Source: Amycolatopsis sp. QT-25
Lineage (GTDB): Bacteria; Actinomycetota; Actinomycetes; Mycobacteriales; Pseudonocardiaceae
Direction of reading: 5' to 3'
Length of the DNA: 64,000 nt
NCBI RefSeq assembly: GCF_029369745.1
Contig: NZ_CP120210.1
Location: 4,154,001-4,218,000 of the forward strand
Below, piece by piece: positions 16,380-25,219 of this stretch. Position 1 is the first letter of the stretch; each line of letters opens with the position of its first letter. The position numbers and the translations under genes were made by a program. The notes below the pieces were generated by a model. The model ran no database searches. It was not told where the DNA came from and was given only the letters and a program-made list of their open reading frames with translations.

Positions 16380-17038
16380 AGCTGACTGCCGATGACGTCG
16401 TGCATGTCGTCGTGGTCGACGACGAGCCCATGGTCGGTGAGTTCCTGCGCACGATTCTGTCCGACACCGGCCGGATCGTCGTGGACGCGGTGGCCTATGA
16501 CGGTGCCGCGGGCACGGAGGCCGTCGTCCGGTACCAGCCCGACGTCGTGCTGATGGACCTGCGGATGCCGCAGGTGGACGGGATCGCGGCCACCGCGGAG
16601 ATCCGCGGCCTGCCGCAACCGCCGGCGGTGCTGGCGATGACCACAGTGGACACCGACGAACACGTGCTGGCCGCGCTCGATGCCGGGGCGAGCGGGTTCA
16701 TCCTGAAGACCACACCACCGAGCAGGCTGGTCCCGCTCGTGCTGGCCGCCGCGGCCGGTGCCTCGGTGCTCTCCCCCGAAGCGCTGCAACGGCTGCGCGA
16801 CAACAGCAATGCCGCCAGCACCAAAAAACCCGAGCCGGATCCACGGCTCGACGCGCTCAGCGACCGCGAACGCGAAGTGCTCGCCCTACTCGGCGAAGGA
16901 CTGACCAATGCGGACATCGCCGCCCGGCTGTACCTGAGCGAGGGCACCGTGAAAGGCAACGTATCCCGGCTGATGACACTGCTGGACTGCCAGAACCGCA
17001 CCCAGCTCGCACTGCACGTCGTACGCAACAGAGATTGA
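16358..17038 (+). CDS. NarL/LuxR response regulator
   Basis: A 226-residue regulator. The receiver domain has the acidic pocket VVVDDEP, the phosphorylated Asp in VVLMDLRMPQVDG and the Lys in FILKTT. A linker with KKPEPDP leads to a LuxR helix-turn-helix (LSDREREVLALLGEGLTN, AARLYLSEGTVKGNVSRL). It is the partner of the overlapping kinase. The target is unknown; the plus-strand genes downstream are not obviously part of the same operon. Confidence 0.92.
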   Translation: MDRADAVELTADDVVHVVVVDDEPMVGEFLRTILSDTGRIVVDAVAYDGAAGTEAVVRYQPDVVLMDLRMPQVDGIAATAEIRGLPQPPAVLAMTTVDTDEHVLAALDAGASGFILKTTPPSRLVPLVLAAAAGASVLSPEALQRLRDNSNAASTKKPEPDPRLDALSDREREVLALLGEGLTNADIAARLYLSEGTVKGNVSRLMTLLDCQNRTQLALHVVRNRD

Positions 17039-17051
17039 CCTGCACTCCTTG

Positions 17052-17303
17052 TCAGTCCTTCAGGTGTCTTGGCCGACCCCCGGCTGGGATGCCGTGCGCG
17101 TCGAGCTCCGCGGTCGGCAGGGGTCGGCACCCGCAGGTTCTTCGCCGGCCGAGGGACCTTGGTGAACCGGCCGGTGTGGTAGGCCCGGCGACCGCGCCGG
17201 AGCGGGACCGGCACGGTGAGCCCGGCTCGGCCAGGCAGCGCGGGCACGGGTGCCGCTCGACCTCGTCAGCGTCGGACAGCACGATCGTCTCGGTGTGCGC
17301 CAT
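17052..17303 (-). pseudogene. Frameshifted zinc-finger N-terminus of a recombinase-type protein
   Basis: From ATG 17303 the frame reads MAHTETIVLS then HPCPRCLAEPGSPCRSRSG, the CxxC...C knuckle at the start of actinobacterial recombinase-associated proteins. Near 17180 the continuation lies in another frame, which reads AYHTGRFTKVPR and LRVPTPADRGARRARHPS, exactly the sequence that follows the knuckle in intact homologues. A single frameshift plus loss of the catalytic domain makes this a dead fragment. Confidence 0.6.
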
Positions 17304-17467
17304 GCCCGAATCGAGAAGAATTCCGGCCTGCGGAGGTCGCGTGGCCCGTTCTCGGAAACGACCGGTCATGAGGCGAGGCAACGACGATGAAGGGCAGCAC
17401 GGGAGGTCGGTGAAGGTATCCGTGTTCGGGGCAGGCATGGATCGGCGATTGGCGCGACGATGGAGTG

Positions 17468-18358
17468 GTGACCAAGACAGGAGTGCATGATCTCGGCGGA
17501 TTTCTGCGGAGCCGGCGCGAACGCCTCACGCCGGAGGAGGCCGGCATCGGGCCCGGCGCCACTCGTCGGCGCGTCCCCGGGCTGCGCAGGGAGGAGTTGG
17601 CTGAGCTCGCCGGGGTCAGTGTCGGCTACTACACTCGACTCGAGCAGGGGGTCAGCGTCAGCGCTTCCGGCGCTGTCATCGACGCGCTGGCCGCTGCGTT
17701 GCGGCTCGATCCGGCCGAGCACGAACATTTGCGGATCCTTGCCGCACCGAGACGGCCGACTCGCCCTCGTTCCCGCAGGAGCAGGCTGAGGCCCTCGGTC
17801 CGTGACTTGCTCGCTGCCATCCCCGGCACACCGGCGATCGTGATCGATCATCGCGCCGATGTTCTCGCGTGGAACGACCTCGGGCACGACCTGCTGGCCG
17901 GTCACGTCGATTTCGACGCGCCGGACATGCGGACAAGGCCCAACATCGCCCGAATGCTGTTCCTCGATCCGCATCACCGCGCGTTGTATCGCGACTGGCA
18001 CGGCAAAGCGCAGGTCACAGTCGCGGCCCTGCATCAGGCGGTCGCACGGCACCCGGCCGATCCGGAGCTGGAACAGCTCATCGGTCAACTCGCCGCCGAC
18101 AGCCCGGAGTTCGCGCGGATGTGGGCGCGACGTCCGGTCCGGACCTGCTCCTACTACCTGCGTGAACTCGATCATCCTGCCGTCGGGCGCCTGACCCTGG
18201 CGAACGAAACGGTCACGTTGCCTGACGATGACCAGCAGATCGGGCTGTTCTACGCACGTCCTGGCACCCCTGACGCCGACGCACTCACCTTACTGGCACA
18301 GAGCCTCGAACGACGCCGCGTCCCGAAGACCCCATCTCGGAAGGAGAACACGCGATGA
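17468..18358 (+). CDS. XRE-type regulator with MmyB-like ligand domain
   Basis: A 296-residue transcription factor. The N-terminal helix-turn-helix (LGGFLRSRRERLTPEEAG, LREELAELAGVSVGYYTRLE) is followed by an MmyB-like ligand-binding domain (DVLAWNDLGHDLL, ALYRDWHGKAQ, MWARRPVR). Regulators of this class usually control an adjacent short-chain dehydrogenase or reductase, which matches the next gene: the stop overlaps the SDR start (ATGA). GTG 17468 or GTG 17465 is the start. Confidence 0.9.
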   Translation: MTKTGVHDLGGFLRSRRERLTPEEAGIGPGATRRRVPGLRREELAELAGVSVGYYTRLEQGVSVSASGAVIDALAAALRLDPAEHEHLRILAAPRRPTRPRSRRSRLRPSVRDLLAAIPGTPAIVIDHRADVLAWNDLGHDLLAGHVDFDAPDMRTRPNIARMLFLDPHHRALYRDWHGKAQVTVAALHQAVARHPADPELEQLIGQLAADSPEFARMWARRPVRTCSYYLRELDHPAVGRLTLANETVTLPDDDQQIGLFYARPGTPDADALTLLAQSLERRRVPKTPSRKENTR

Positions 18359-18960
18359 GGATCGTCGTCGTCGGCGGAGCGGGCACCATCGGACGACGAT
18401 TGGTCCCCGCACTGCGCTCCCGGAATCACGACGTCGTCGTAGCCGGACGCACCTCGGGCGACGTCCACGTCGACCTGACCTCACCCGCGACGATCGAAGC
18501 CATGTATCACGAAGTCGGCCTGGTCGACGGCGTCGTGAGTATCGCTGCGCACGGCGCCCTCGACGAGTTCGAGGCGCTGACCTCGGAGGCGCTGTACGAG
18601 AACATGCGGGCCAAGTTCTTCGGGCAAGTCGATCTGGTTCTGACCGGCCAGCACCACTGCGCCGATGGAGCCTCCTTCACGCTGACCTCCGGCATCTTCG
18701 CCGACCAAGCATGGCCACACGTCACCGGCGGTGGCGTCATCAGCGGTGCCCTGCACAGCTTCACCTTGTCGGCCGCGATCGAGCTGCCGCGACGTATGCG
18801 GATCAACGTGGTCAGCCCCACGATGATCGGCGACTCTGCCGACACCTTCGCCGAACACTTTCCCGGCATGCGCCCAGTGGCCATGGACGAACTCGTCGAT
18901 CACTACCTGGACTGCATCGAAGGCGGCAGCACCGGCCGTGTCATCCGTGCATACGGATGA
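18355..18960 (+). CDS. Short SDR-family protein
   Basis: A 201-residue NAD(P)-binding protein with the Rossmann start VVVGGAGTIGRRLV and MRINVVSPTMIGDS near the end. The SDR catalytic Tyr-x-x-x-Lys is not present; at that point the sequence reads GVISGALHSFTLSAA, as in a known subgroup of short SDR proteins. It is translationally coupled to the MmyB-type regulator. It may act as a reductase on an unknown substrate or as an NADP-responsive protein. Confidence 0.82.
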   Translation: MRIVVVGGAGTIGRRLVPALRSRNHDVVVAGRTSGDVHVDLTSPATIEAMYHEVGLVDGVVSIAAHGALDEFEALTSEALYENMRAKFFGQVDLVLTGQHHCADGASFTLTSGIFADQAWPHVTGGGVISGALHSFTLSAAIELPRRMRINVVSPTMIGDSADTFAEHFPGMRPVAMDELVDHYLDCIEGGSTGRVIRAYG

Positions 18961-19027
18961 TCGCGCTACTCGCGTCGGATCTCGCAGCCTGGTCCAAGGC
19001 TGGCCACGACGACGGCGACGAACCGGT

Positions 19028-19753
19028 TCATCCGGCCTTCCCGGCCTCGATCGCCCCGACGGACTCCTCCCTCGGCTCGCGGCTGACGTAGGTCGATGCC
19101 TCCAGGCCGTTGCCCAGGGGGACCTCCACGGAGAAGAACCCGTTCGCGCTGTCACGCACGTGATCCAGGTATGGCCGTGCCTGTACGCCGAACCGGCGCG
19201 TGGAGTTCGCGTAGATCTGCGCACCGGGCCGTAACGCGGGCCGCAGAACGGTGAGCGCGTCCAGGTACGAACCCACCCAGCCGTCCAGGTACACCAAGTC
19301 GACCTGCTCGCCGAAGCCCTTCAGGCTCGTCACGGCGTCTCCCAGCAGGAGCCGTACGTGGGAGTGGAGGCCGGCCGCGGTGAAGTTCCAGGTCGCGTCC
19401 CTGGCCTTGCGTGGGTCGATCTCCGAGGTGAAGACGGTCCCGTGCCCGTTGTCCCGCAGGGCCGCGGCGATGTGCAGGGTGGAAAACCCGTATGAGGTGC
19501 CGAGTTCGACCACCACGTCCGGTTTGATCGATCGGACCGCCGAGTACAACAGCAGTCCGATCTCCGGCGGTGACGCGAAGGCACCGTCCCGGTAGACCTC
19601 AAGGACGTCACCCAGGTCCGGTTGCGCGTCCGTACCACGCAGCAGCCGGTCCAGCGCCGGCTCATCCCCCGAGTTCCATCCGTTCCGGTCACCGATCCGG
19701 TCGAGCACGCGCCGCACCTTGGCCTCGTCGAGAGCCGTCCCGCCGTTGCGCAT
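19028..19753 (-). CDS. Class I SAM-dependent methyltransferase
   Basis: A 241-residue methyltransferase of the Methyltransf_24 type. The SAM motif VVELGTSYGFSTLHIA is at about residues 80-95, an acidic residue follows (TSEIDPRKA), and DLVYLDGW marks the later motif. It is the last gene of the minus-strand tropolone-like operon, 24 bases after the E2 stop. It could O- or N-methylate the product or act in self-protection; the metal ligands of catechol O-methyltransferases are not evident. Confidence 0.85.
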   Translation of the reverse strand: MRNGGTALDEAKVRRVLDRIGDRNGWNSGDEPALDRLLRGTDAQPDLGDVLEVYRDGAFASPPEIGLLLYSAVRSIKPDVVVELGTSYGFSTLHIAAALRDNGHGTVFTSEIDPRKARDATWNFTAAGLHSHVRLLLGDAVTSLKGFGEQVDLVYLDGWVGSYLDALTVLRPALRPGAQIYANSTRRFGVQARPYLDHVRDSANGFFSVEVPLGNGLEASTYVSREPREESVGAIEAGKAG

Positions 19754-19777
19754 CCGCTGTCCTTTCAGCCGTCAGGG

Positions 19778-20998
19778 TCAGTTGTCCGCGAGGAGCCGCA
19801 TCGGCTCCTCCACGCAGTCGGCCACGTAGCGAAGGAATCCGCCCGCCACGGCGCCGTCGCACACCCGGTGGTCGAAGGTGAGGCCGAGCTGCACCAGATC
19901 GCGCAGTTCGATCCCGCCGTCGTGGCCCCACGGCCGGGCCACGACGCGGCCCACGCCGAGCATCGCCGCCTCCGGGTGGTTGAGCAGCGGCGAGGCACCG
20001 TCCACTCCGAACACTCCGTAGTTGTTGAGGGTGAACGTCCCGCCCGACATCTCGGCGAGCGACAGCTCACCCGTGCGGGCGCGATCGACCAGCCGGGCCA
20101 TCTCGGCCGCGAGCTCGGCGGTGTTCAGTTCCTGCGCGTCGCGCACCACCGGGACCACCAGTCCGTCCCGGCCCTGTGCGGCGAACCCGAGGTGCACGGC
20201 CCTGTGCAGGACCAACTCGCCGCGTTCGGCGTCCACAGTGGAATTGAGATCGGGATATCTCGTCAGCGCGGTGACGCAGACGCGGCCGAGCAGGGCCGAC
20301 AAGCCGATCGGCCGGGCATCGGTGCTGATCCGCCGCCTCGCCGTGCGCAGCTCCGTCGCGTCGGCGTCCACCCAGCAGGTCGCGGCCGGGATCTCGCCGT
20401 GGCTGCGGGTGAACCGGTCGGCGGCGGTCTTGCGGCGGCCGCGGATCGGGACGCGCTGGGCCCCGTCGTCCGCCGCGGGCCGGGTGGCGGCGACGACGTC
20501 CGCGCGCACGATCAGTCCTGCGGGCCCACTGCCGCGCAGCTTGGTGAGGTCGACGCCGTGGTCCTTGGCCAGCCGCCGCACCACCGGTGAGGCCACCGCG
20601 ACGGCGCCGCGCGCCGGGGCCGCCGCGGTACCGCCGCGAGTGGCGGGCTCCCGGCCGCCGAACAGGTCACGCCGGTTCCGCGTCGAGCGCCGGGTGGTGC
20701 CGTAACCGACGAGGACCGGGCCCGAGCCGGGATCGGCCGCGACCGGGGCTTCCTCGTCTTCGCCCGCCACCACCAGCAGCGGTTTCCCGATGGGGAGTGT
20801 CTCGCCTTCTGCCGCGCAGAGCGCCGTGACGATGCCGCCATGCGGGCTCGGCACCTCGACGGTCGCCTTCGCGGTCTCGACCTCGGCGACCGGCTGGTCC
20901 ACGGCGATCAGGTCGCCGACAGCGACGAGCCACCGGACGACGGTGGCCTCGATCAGGCCTTCACCGAGGTCAGGGAGCAGGAATTCACGCGCCGGCAA
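19778..20998 (-). CDS. 2-oxoacid dehydrogenase E2 (dihydrolipoamide acyltransferase)
   Basis: A 406-residue E2 subunit. The N-terminal lipoyl domain (REFLLPDLGEGL; lipoyl-lysine in VETAKATVEVP), a peripheral subunit-binding domain (ASPVVRRLAKDHGVDL) and the catalytic acyltransferase domain ending with LTFDHRVCDGAVAGG (His and Asp of the active site) are all present. TTG 20998 is chosen because GGAGG is 8 bases before it and the lipoyl domain begins at once; GTG 21007 is possible. It transfers the acyl group made by E1 to CoA. In this operon the best fit is phenylacetyl from phenylpyruvate. No E3 gene is nearby. Confidence 0.92.
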   Translation of the reverse strand: MPAREFLLPDLGEGLIEATVVRWLVAVGDLIAVDQPVAEVETAKATVEVPSPHGGIVTALCAAEGETLPIGKPLLVVAGEDEEAPVAADPGSGPVLVGYGTTRRSTRNRRDLFGGREPATRGGTAAAPARGAVAVASPVVRRLAKDHGVDLTKLRGSGPAGLIVRADVVAATRPAADDGAQRVPIRGRRKTAADRFTRSHGEIPAATCWVDADATELRTARRRISTDARPIGLSALLGRVCVTALTRYPDLNSTVDAERGELVLHRAVHLGFAAQGRDGLVVPVVRDAQELNTAELAAEMARLVDRARTGELSLAEMSGGTFTLNNYGVFGVDGASPLLNHPEAAMLGVGRVVARPWGHDGGIELRDLVQLGLTFDHRVCDGAVAGGFLRYVADCVEEPMRLLADN

Positions 20999-22037
20999 GG
21001 GAGACACCTCCCGGACGGCCGTCCCACTGCAGGCGCGCGAGGGCGTCGAGCACGCGGTCCACACTCGGCAGGTGGTGGCTCTCGAGCTTGGGCGGCGGGT
21101 ACGGGATGTCGAACCCGGTCACCCGCAGCACCGGCGCTTCCAGCTGGTGGAAACAGCGCTCGGTGATCCGGGCGGCGATCTCCGCGCCCACTCCGCCGAA
21201 GCCGGTCGCCTCGTGCACGACCACCGCGCGGCCGGTCCGGCGCACCACTTCGCAGATCGTCTCGTCGTCCAGCGGGACGAGGCTCCGCAGGTCGAGCACG
21301 GCGACGTCCAGTCCCAGCGGTTCGGCCGCCTCCGCGGTTTCGAGACAGACCTCGAGGCTCGGCCCATACGTGATGAGCACGGCGTCCCGGCCGGGGCGGC
21401 GCACGACCGCGCGGCCGATGGGCGGCACGTCGAGGGTGCGGCGGAAGGGCTGCTTGCCCCAGTACAACCGTTTCGGCTCGAGGAACACGACCGGGTCATC
21501 ACTGGCGATCGCTTGCCGCAGCAGGCCGTAGGCGTCATCGACGGTGGCCGGGGTGACGACGTGCAGCCCCGGGGTGTGCGTGTAGTACGCCTCGGAGGAA
21601 TCGCTGTGGTGCTCGACGCCGCCGATGCCGCCGCCGTAGGGCACCCGGACGGTGAGCGGCAGCGAAACCGCACCCCTGGTCCGGTTGCGCATCTTGGCGG
21701 CGTGTCCGACGAGCTGCTCGAAGGCCGGGTGGGCGAACGCGTCGAACTGCATCTCGACGACCGGACGGGCGCCGTAGAGGCACATGCCGATGGCGCTGCC
21801 GAGGATCCCTGCCTCCGCGAGCGGCGTGTCGGTGCACCGGTCCTCCCCGAATTCGGCGGTCAGGCCGTCGGTCACCCGGAACACGCCGCCGAGCGCACCG
21901 ACGTCCTCCCCCAGCACGTGCACGGACCGATCCGCCGCCATGCTGTCGCGCAGGGCGGCGTTGAGCGCACGGGCCATGCTTTCTTCGACGTCCCCGGGAG
22001 CGGGCCGTACCCGGGGACTCGTCTGGACACTGGTCAC
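20985..22037 (-). CDS. 2-oxoacid dehydrogenase E1 beta subunit
   Basis: A 350-residue subunit with HVLGEDVGALGGVFRVT, DTPLAEAGILGSAIGM and the C-terminal transketolase-type domain (DAVLITYGPSLEVCLE, VHEATGFGGVGAEIAA). GTG 22037 overlaps the stop of E1 alpha (GTGA), giving equal translation; a TTG at 22046 is less likely. Together with E1 alpha it performs the thiamine-diphosphate-dependent decarboxylation of a 2-oxoacid. Sequence alone does not separate branched-chain from aryl substrates. Confidence 0.93.
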   Translation of the reverse strand: MTSVQTSPRVRPAPGDVEESMARALNAALRDSMAADRSVHVLGEDVGALGGVFRVTDGLTAEFGEDRCTDTPLAEAGILGSAIGMCLYGARPVVEMQFDAFAHPAFEQLVGHAAKMRNRTRGAVSLPLTVRVPYGGGIGGVEHHSDSSEAYYTHTPGLHVVTPATVDDAYGLLRQAIASDDPVVFLEPKRLYWGKQPFRRTLDVPPIGRAVVRRPGRDAVLITYGPSLEVCLETAEAAEPLGLDVAVLDLRSLVPLDDETICEVVRRTGRAVVVHEATGFGGVGAEIAARITERCFHQLEAPVLRVTGFDIPYPPPKLESHHLPSVDRVLDALARLQWDGRPGGVSLAGA

Positions 22038-23143
22038 GGCGGGCAATTCCCTTCCACGTCATCGGAGAGCTCGGCGAGCAGGAATTCCCGCTGTTCGAGC
22101 AGCTGGGGGGTCGGTTCGGCGTAGACGTGGTCGAACAGGCCGAGCGGGGCGACGGCGGGCTCGACGTGCATCCGCGTTCGCAGGTCGGCCGCCATCCGCT
22201 CGGCCGCGGCGCGGGCCTCTTCGATCGTCCCGGTGTCGAGCCTGCCGGTCTCCCGCAGATGACGTTCGAGTCTGTCCAGCGGGTCGCGTTCACGCCACGC
22301 CTCCACTTCGGCGGTGGAGCGATACCGCGTCGCGTCGTCGGCGTTGGTGTGTGCGTCGACGCGGTAGGTCAGCGCCTCGACCAGCGTCGGGCCGCCACCG
22401 TCGCGGGCGCGGTCGACGGCTTCGGTGAGCACGCCCAGCATCGCCGGCGCGTCGTTGCCGTCGACGAGCACACCCCGGACGCCGTAGCCGACGGCCTTGT
22501 GCGCGAGTGTCGGCGCCGCGGTCTGCTTGGCGAGCGGGACGGAAATGGCGTATCCGTTGTTCTGTACCAGGAACACGACCGGCGCACCCCAGACCCCGGC
22601 GAAGTTCAGCGCCTCGTGGAAGTCACCTTCGCTGGTGCCGCCGTCCCCGACCAGCGCCATCGCGACGACGTCGTCCCCGGCGACCCGCGCGGCGTGCGCC
22701 AGGCCGACCGCGTGCGGCAGGTGGGTGGCCAGCGGGGTGCACAGCGGCGCGACCCGGGTGGCGTGCGGGTCGTAACCGGTGTGCCAGTCGCCCCGCAGCA
22801 GCGTCAAAGTCTGCACCGGGTCGACCCCTCGCAGGACGACCGAAAGCGTGTCCCGGTAGGTCGGGAACAGCCAGTCCTGAGTGGACAGTGCCAGTGCGGC
22901 GGCCACCTGGCAGGCCTCCTGCCCGGTGGACGAGGGGTACACCGCCAGCCTGCCCTGCTTCACCAGCGCGGTCGCTTGCTCGTTGTACCGGCGTCCGAGC
23001 ACGAGTTCGCGGTAGAGGCGCAGCAAGTCCTCCGGATCGAGATCCGCCGCGGCGGGAGTGCCCAGCACGCGCACCGGATCGTTGCCGGGCAGCAGCGCCG
23101 TGGCGTCGGGCCGGACGAGGGCGGTGTCTTCGGTGAGCGTCAT
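22034..23143 (-). CDS. 2-oxoacid dehydrogenase E1 alpha subunit
   Basis: A 369-residue subunit with the thiamine diphosphate motif GDGGTSEGDFHEALNFAG...NN and the regulatory-loop region ALTYRVDAHTNADD. ATG 23143 overlaps the MaoC stop (ATGA). The three subunits here form a dedicated oxoacid dehydrogenase. In the tropolone reading they convert phenylpyruvate straight to phenylacetyl-CoA and bypass a phenylacetate-CoA ligase. Confidence 0.93.
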   Translation of the reverse strand: MTLTEDTALVRPDATALLPGNDPVRVLGTPAAADLDPEDLLRLYRELVLGRRYNEQATALVKQGRLAVYPSSTGQEACQVAAALALSTQDWLFPTYRDTLSVVLRGVDPVQTLTLLRGDWHTGYDPHATRVAPLCTPLATHLPHAVGLAHAARVAGDDVVAMALVGDGGTSEGDFHEALNFAGVWGAPVVFLVQNNGYAISVPLAKQTAAPTLAHKAVGYGVRGVLVDGNDAPAMLGVLTEAVDRARDGGGPTLVEALTYRVDAHTNADDATRYRSTAEVEAWRERDPLDRLERHLRETGRLDTGTIEEARAAAERMAADLRTRMHVEPAVAPLGLFDHVYAEPTPQLLEQREFLLAELSDDVEGNCPP

Positions 23144-23592
23144 CCCGCCACCGCTTCCCGGCGGCCGACGAGGACGCGGGTCCGCAAGGTCAGGACGTCT
23201 TCGCCGTCCGCGCCCGCGGCGGCCACCAGCAGGTGCACCACACCGGTGTCCGGGCGGCGCGGATGGCCGACCGCCTGCTCGACCTCGGCGCGGACGGCGA
23301 GCACGTCACCGGCGAACACCGGCCGCAGGTACCGCACCTCGTCCAGACCGTAGGAGCCCCGGCAGGTCGAGTCGGCGAGCAGCTGCGAGACGTACAGCCT
23401 GGTCGCGTGCGCGGTGGTGTGGTTCCCGCTCGCCACCAGCTTGCCGAACGGGCCGGCACTCGCCGCCGCTTCGTCGATGTGGAAGGGCATCGGGTCCCAT
23501 TGCCTGGCGTAGCCGATGATCTCCTCTTCGGTCATCGCGACCTGGCCGAGCTGGTGCTCGTCACCGGTCACGAAGTCCTCGAAACAGCGCAT
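23140..23592 (-). CDS. Single-domain MaoC-like enoyl-CoA hydratase (TrlA/PaaZ-C-like)
   Basis: A 150-residue hotdog hydratase with the MaoC signature WDPMPFHIDE (Asp/His catalytic pair) followed by FGKLVASGNHTTAHATRL. ATG 23592 has GGAGGGAAGGAG immediately upstream and overlaps the DAHP synthase end by 25 bases. In Streptomyces tropolone clusters TrlA is a single-domain protein homologous to the C-terminal hydratase domain of PaaZ; it diverts the ring-opened phenylacetate intermediate into seven-membered-ring formation. The gene order with DAHP synthase makes that role likely, but the general MaoC fold alone would not prove it. Confidence 0.88.
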   Translation of the reverse strand: MRCFEDFVTGDEHQLGQVAMTEEEIIGYARQWDPMPFHIDEAAASAGPFGKLVASGNHTTAHATRLYVSQLLADSTCRGSYGLDEVRYLRPVFAGDVLAVRAEVEQAVGHPRRPDTGVVHLLVAAAGADGEDVLTLRTRVLVGRREAVAG

Positions 23593-24938
23593 GCCGTTCT
23601 CCTTCCCTCCGCGGCCCGGTCCTCGAACACCATCGCGAGTTCGAGGGCCAGATGCAGGGACTGGTCGTGGTTGAGCCGCGGATCGCACGCGGATTCGTAG
23701 CGGGTGCCCAGGTCGTCGAACCCGATGCCCGAGCTGCCGACGCATTCGGTCACGTCTTCGCCGGTGAGCTCCAGGTGCAGGCCACCCGCGTGGGTTCCCA
23801 GCTCGTGGTGGACCGCGAAGAAGCCCCGCACCTCGCGCAGGATGTCGTCGAAGTGGCGGGTCTTGTGGCCATCGGGTGCGGTGATCGTGTTGCCGTGCAT
23901 CGGATCGCAGATCCAGATCGCCGGGGACCCGCTGTCGCGGACCCGCTCCACCAGCGGCGGCAACAGGTCGCGGACCCGGTCGGCGCCCAAGCGGGCGATG
24001 AAGGTGAGCCGACCCGGCTCCCGATCCGGGTCGAGCCGTTCGGCGAGCGCCAGCGCCTCTTCCGGCCGCACCGCCGGCCCCAGCTTGACCGCGACGGGGT
24101 TGCGCACCCGGGCCGCGAACGCCACGTGGGCGCCATCGGGCTGACGGGTGCGTTCGCCGATCCACAGGAGATGGCCCGAGCTGCCGTAGTCGTCACCGGT
24201 GCGGGGGTCGGTGCGCACCAGGGCCGTCTCGTAGTTCAGCAGCAGCGCCTCGTGGCTGCTGTAGAAGTCCGGCGCGCGCAGATCGCTGTCCGCCCCGGCG
24301 TATCCGGCGAGGAACCGCAGTGCCATCGAAATCTTCTCGATCAACTCCTGGTGCCGCTCGTTGCGCGGGCCGCGGGCGGCCATCTCCCGGATCTGCTCGT
24401 GCAGCGCCGTCAGGTCGATGCCGTCGTGTCCGATCAGCGCGCTGATCTCGTCGAGGGTGTCGGCCGAGGAGCGGTACGTGCGCAGCAGCCGGTACGGATC
24501 GATCCGGCGCGCGTCCTCGGTGAATTCGACGTCGTTGACCGCGTCGCCCAGGTAGGACGGCAACGTCACGCCGTCGCGGGTCTCGACCGGCCGGGATCGC
24601 GGTTTCGCGTACTGACCGGCGATCCGGCCCACCTGCACGACTCCGAGCCCGGAGGCGCAGGCCAGGATGACGGCCATCTCCCGCAGGCAGCGCAGCTTGC
24701 CCCGCACCGAGGCAGGTGTCGTCTTGGCGAACGTCTCGGCGCAGTCACCGCCCTGCAGCAGCATCGCGCGGCCGGACGCCACGTCGGCGAGGCGGTCACG
24801 CAGCCGGTCGCACTCCCGAGGCGCGACAAGCGGCGGATAGCCGGCCAGTTCGGTCTCGACCGCCACGATGTCGGGGCCGGTGGGCCAGTCCGGCTGGTGC
24901 GGCGCGCGCTCGGCGCGCCACGTCGGCAACACGGTCAT
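23568..24938 (-). CDS. Class II DAHP synthase
   Basis: A 456-residue plant-type (AroA_II) 3-deoxy-D-arabino-heptulosonate-7-phosphate synthase. QGGDCAETF, VGRIAGQYAKPRS, HNDQSL-type NHDQSLHLAL, WICDPMHGNT and GGLHLELTGEDVTEC are all present, covering the metal and phosphoenolpyruvate sites. It condenses PEP with erythrose-4-phosphate, the entry step of the shikimate pathway. A copy inside a biosynthetic operon raises precursor supply and corresponds to TrlB of the tropolone clusters. The start overlaps the chorismate mutase stop (ATGA). Confidence 0.95.
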   Translation of the reverse strand: MTVLPTWRAERAPHQPDWPTGPDIVAVETELAGYPPLVAPRECDRLRDRLADVASGRAMLLQGGDCAETFAKTTPASVRGKLRCLREMAVILACASGLGVVQVGRIAGQYAKPRSRPVETRDGVTLPSYLGDAVNDVEFTEDARRIDPYRLLRTYRSSADTLDEISALIGHDGIDLTALHEQIREMAARGPRNERHQELIEKISMALRFLAGYAGADSDLRAPDFYSSHEALLLNYETALVRTDPRTGDDYGSSGHLLWIGERTRQPDGAHVAFAARVRNPVAVKLGPAVRPEEALALAERLDPDREPGRLTFIARLGADRVRDLLPPLVERVRDSGSPAIWICDPMHGNTITAPDGHKTRHFDDILREVRGFFAVHHELGTHAGGLHLELTGEDVTECVGSSGIGFDDLGTRYESACDPRLNHDQSLHLALELAMVFEDRAAEGRRTACAVSRTS

Positions 24939-25210
24939 GTTCGTGTCCTTCCGGGCTCGGTGCCGCGGCAGAGCCGCAGGAGGGTTTCGGCCAGGGCGCC
25001 ACCGGTGCCGCCCAGCGCGTCGCGATAGCGCCCGATGACGACCTCTTCACGCCCTTCGGCGATCCGCGCGCCACCGGTCTTCGTCCGCCGCTGCTGAATG
25101 CTGCGGGAAATCTCCAGCCGCTGCCGCAGCAGCGCGATGATGGACCGGTCGAGCTGGTCGATCCGGGCCCGGTCGGCCCGGAAGTCCAGAGTTCCTTGCT
25201 GCTCGGGCAT
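24935..25210 (-). CDS. Stand-alone AroQ chorismate mutase
   Basis: A 91-residue all-helical chorismate mutase (DQLDRSIIALLRQRLEISR, then RIAEGREEVVIGRY). It converts chorismate to prephenate. In the known Streptomyces tropolone cluster this domain is the C-terminal half of TrlH, fused to prephenate dehydratase; here no dehydratase domain is present, so prephenate to phenylpyruvate must be handled elsewhere in the genome. It is coupled to the DAHP synthase gene, with which such small mutases often form a complex. Confidence 0.9.
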   Translation of the reverse strand: MPEQQGTLDFRADRARIDQLDRSIIALLRQRLEISRSIQQRRTKTGGARIAEGREEVVIGRYRDALGGTGGALAETLLRLCRGTEPGRTRT

Positions 25211-25219
25211 TGCGTGCTC

